From: Candidatus Sumerlaeota bacterium
Lineage (GTDB): Bacteria; Sumerlaeota; Sumerlaeia; JAFGJS01
NCBI GenBank assembly: GCA_016928995.1
Contig: JAFGJS010000011.1
Span: 1 to 44,271 of the forward strand
DNA: 44,271 nt
Direction of reading: 5' to 3'
Below, piece after piece: positions 42,716-44,271 of this stretch. Below the pieces are notes generated by a model. It worked only from the letters and a program-made list of their open reading frames with translations. It did no database searches and was not told where the DNA came from. The position numbers were made by a program, and so were the translations under genes. The stretch's first letter is position 1. Each line of letters opens with the position of its first letter.

Positions 42716-43115
42716 CCGAACTGTAACCAGCAAATGCGCTCGGACGCCCTTCGGGACGCCGGTGATTTGCATCGTTCGAGCCCTGGCGGACGCGCGTCAT
42801 TGCCGCCATCCTTCCAAACGCTCTTCGCTCACAAAAGGGCGCAAAGATAGAGTAATGGATCGCGGTCTGCCCGCCACTGACCGCCTGTTATAAAGTAAGC
42901 CGGCCGATCATGTGGAAACCATCAATCGCGGCACTGCACCACCATACCCCTCAATGCATCGACTTTTCAAAATATTTACAAATTCATGAAACCTGCACCC
43001 GCGAATGGTGTCAAAAGTAGCAAGAACGATACGTTCCAATGCTTTTCGCACGGATGGAATTTTACCGTTATTTGTATCATCCGTTTGAAAATCCGGCGCC
43101 GGAAAGGATTGGATC
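42716..43115. other. 400-base intergenic region between VOC and CPBP genes
   Basis: No gene is supported. An imperfect hairpin with a TTCG-like loop (about 42737-42770) follows the VOC stop, but no T run follows, so it is not called a terminator. The rest shows nothing distinctive; the ribosome site AAAGGATTGGATC of the CPBP gene is at its right end. Confidence 0.4.
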
Positions 43116-43781
43116 ATGGAAATCATCTTGATTGGTCTGGTCATTCTCGCGTTCTTCGCCTCGCAAATCATTCTGCTCGACACCATGCCCGCGCAAGCGA
43201 TGGTCCTCGCCAATATCGCCCCCAATGTGCTGATGCTGGGGCTGGCCTGGTCGTGGGTCGTGAAAGGCCCCAGCCTGATCGCATTGCACAACAGCAAAGG
43301 CAGCCCTGCATCGAAACTGCTCAAACCCGCCTGTATGACTTTCGCCATGTTCATCGCGCTGAAAGTGTTGTTCGCGGACGGAGAGAGTTATGTAAAAAGA
43401 GACGTCATGTCCGTGGCGATTTTCACGCTGCTGGCGCCCTGCGCCGAGGAACTTTTCTTTCGCGGATATGTGCTGAATTATCTCTGGCGCGGCGTCGGCG
43501 TTGTTCCGGCGATATTCATTTCGAGCGCGTTGTTCACCGTGCTGCATTCGCCCGGCAGCGGCATGTTGCTGTTGTTTTCATTCAGCGGCTTGCTGGCCTG
43601 CGTCACTGTTGTAACGAAATCTTTGAATTGGGCGGTGATTTTTCATATCATGTGGAATTCATACATCGAGCTTCCGCGGATCGAATCGTTGCAGGCACGA
43701 GCGATCCTGACTGCTGTAGTTCTGATTGTTATTGTGCGGCTCTGCGTCAAGAATGCGAAGACAATGCGGGGAGTGTTATAG
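43116..43781 (+). CDS. CPBP-family intramembrane metalloprotease-like protein
   Basis: The 221-residue protein is strongly hydrophobic, with about six membrane segments. It carries the CPBP/Abi motifs: APCAEELFFRGYVLN (EExxxR, about 108-122), FTVLHSP (conserved His) and FHIMWN near 185. Family knowledge: CAAX-prenyl protease/bacteriocin-processing-like proteases, several of them bacteriocin self-immunity proteins. AAAGGATTGG lies before the ATG at 43116. It lies between the two copies of the inverted-repeat element with the VOC gene and has no evident partner. Confidence 0.82.
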   Translation: MEIILIGLVILAFFASQIILLDTMPAQAMVLANIAPNVLMLGLAWSWVVKGPSLIALHNSKGSPASKLLKPACMTFAMFIALKVLFADGESYVKRDVMSVAIFTLLAPCAEELFFRGYVLNYLWRGVGVVPAIFISSALFTVLHSPGSGMLLLFSFSGLLACVTVVTKSLNWAVIFHIMWNSYIELPRIESLQARAILTAVVLIVIVRLCVKNAKTMRGVL

Positions 43782-44199
43782 AATTAAAGCGACGATTGAC
43801 GACCGCTCCAGCATTGCGCTTGACCTTAGCACAGTTTGTATACGTAATTGACTGTTACTGGATCTCCGATTTTGCTCGAGCACCGGAAAACTCGTTGCCA
43901 TGGCTTCAGGAAGAAATACCAGTTGGGAAGCAGCCCCAAGACGGGACTTGAGCGGCGTAATCTGCAACCAGGAGCGAAGAAATCGAGAAACCCGTAGAAT
44001 ATATTTACAACTACGAAAGCCACGAAATACACGAAAAACGTATCACCTTGATCCAATGGATTCTTTTTGTGTATTTCGTGGCTTTCGTAGTTAATAAATG
44101 CCAACTAACGGCATGAGTGGGCCGGAATGCTCCGATTGTGTTTCAACATTGCTTTTCAATATCTGGCCGAATGGCAGGTATCATCAGGGCGCATCTTGA
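43782..44199. other. Right-hand intergenic region
   Basis: About 420 bases with no supported gene, containing the second inverted-repeat element (44009-44092). The open frames here read through the repeat and show no family signature. Confidence 0.4.
44009..44092. repeat. Long inverted-repeat element, copy 2
   Basis: Arms 44009-44038 and 44064-44092 pair over about 29 positions, the first 24 (AACTACGAAAGCCACGAAATAC plus AC) perfectly. The loop contains TTGATCCAATGG as in copy 1. It is in the same orientation as copy 1 and about 1.8 kb away. Confidence 0.85.
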
Positions 44200-44271
44200 T
44201 CAAGCTACCAAGCGTTCGCTCCAGATTTCGTCCCAGTCGTCGTTTCTTCGCGCGAGTTCGAGCAGCAACAG
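44200..44271 (-). CDS. Possible C-terminus of an unknown gene cut by the right edge
   Basis: A minus-strand frame open from the window edge reads LLLLELARRNDDWDEIWSERLVA and stops at 44200. The composition looks protein-like, but 23 residues are too few to identify a family or exclude chance. A plus-strand frame from an ATG at 44171 is also open to the edge, so the strand is uncertain. Confidence 0.25.
   Translation of the reverse strand: MLLLELARRNDDWDEIWSERLVA

Noticed and set aside
42737-42770. Imperfect hairpin after the VOC gene
   Set aside because: Stem has several mismatches and no following T run, so it was not called a terminator.
1-44271. CRISPR array, tRNA or rRNA genes, and complete insertion sequences
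   Set aside because: Looked for and not seen: no regularly spaced direct repeats, no cloverleaf-like sequence recognised, no transposase motif.

Overview
The window looks like chromosomal DNA of a Gram-negative bacterium of moderately high GC (estimated by eye, not computed). It carries core genes (gmk, hisS, nadA, glgA, a bacterial PolX), a secretin/PilM envelope locus, an FHA sigma-54 activator and two DUF507 genes. This combination fits lineages such as Sumerlaeota, Hydrogenedentota or other PVC-adjacent or deltaproteobacterial-like groups. No rRNA or tRNA was seen, so the placement is an inference.

Layout. 1-2414: a partial small-molecule/LPS-type kinase, then an AT-rich pair, a Gp37/Gp68-type three-Cys radical-SAM-like protein (DUF5131) and its TcmP partner. 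2447-6270: a AAA+ ATPase diverging from a zinc-ribbon/TPR protein that has a good sigma-70-type promoter. 6300-11688: a SUKH-like protein with a terminator, polX, and a LacI regulator overlapping a secreted FG-GAP-like protein. 11720-14224: a GT4 glycosyltransferase and gmk, diverging from a LOG-family protein. 14277-22352: one minus-strand envelope operon with a promoter, a PilM-PilN fusion, a small PilP/GspC-position protein, a giant TPR/coiled-coil secretin and a strong terminator. 22620-28463: a peptidase, two envelope proteins of unknown role, an NlpD-like LytM protein, two DUF507 genes separated by a palindromic element, and a TuaH-like glycosyltransferase. 28502-37511: FHA/GAF/sigma-54 activator, glgA, a FadR-type regulator, a MagIII-like glycosylase, a MITE-like element, hisS coupled to a tiny membrane protein, and another GT4.

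37596-40271 is a minus-strand restriction/defence island: vsr, the N-terminal half of a C5 methyltransferase, a small unknown gene, an SRA-like/Mrr nuclease, and the C-terminal half of an Eco29kI-type GIY-YIG nuclease. The two half genes bracket the Mrr module as if it had replaced the middle of an older vsr-M-R locus. This is the most unusual structure in the window.

40446-44271: nadA, an SpoIIAA/STAS-like protein, and VOC and CPBP genes bracketed by two copies of a long inverted-repeat element, with a possible gene end at the right edge.

The window therefore mixes housekeeping and envelope genes with small accessory patches (the DUF5131/TcmP pair, the restriction island, and three families of short palindromic elements). 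All family assignments are by motif recognition from reading; no database search was run.
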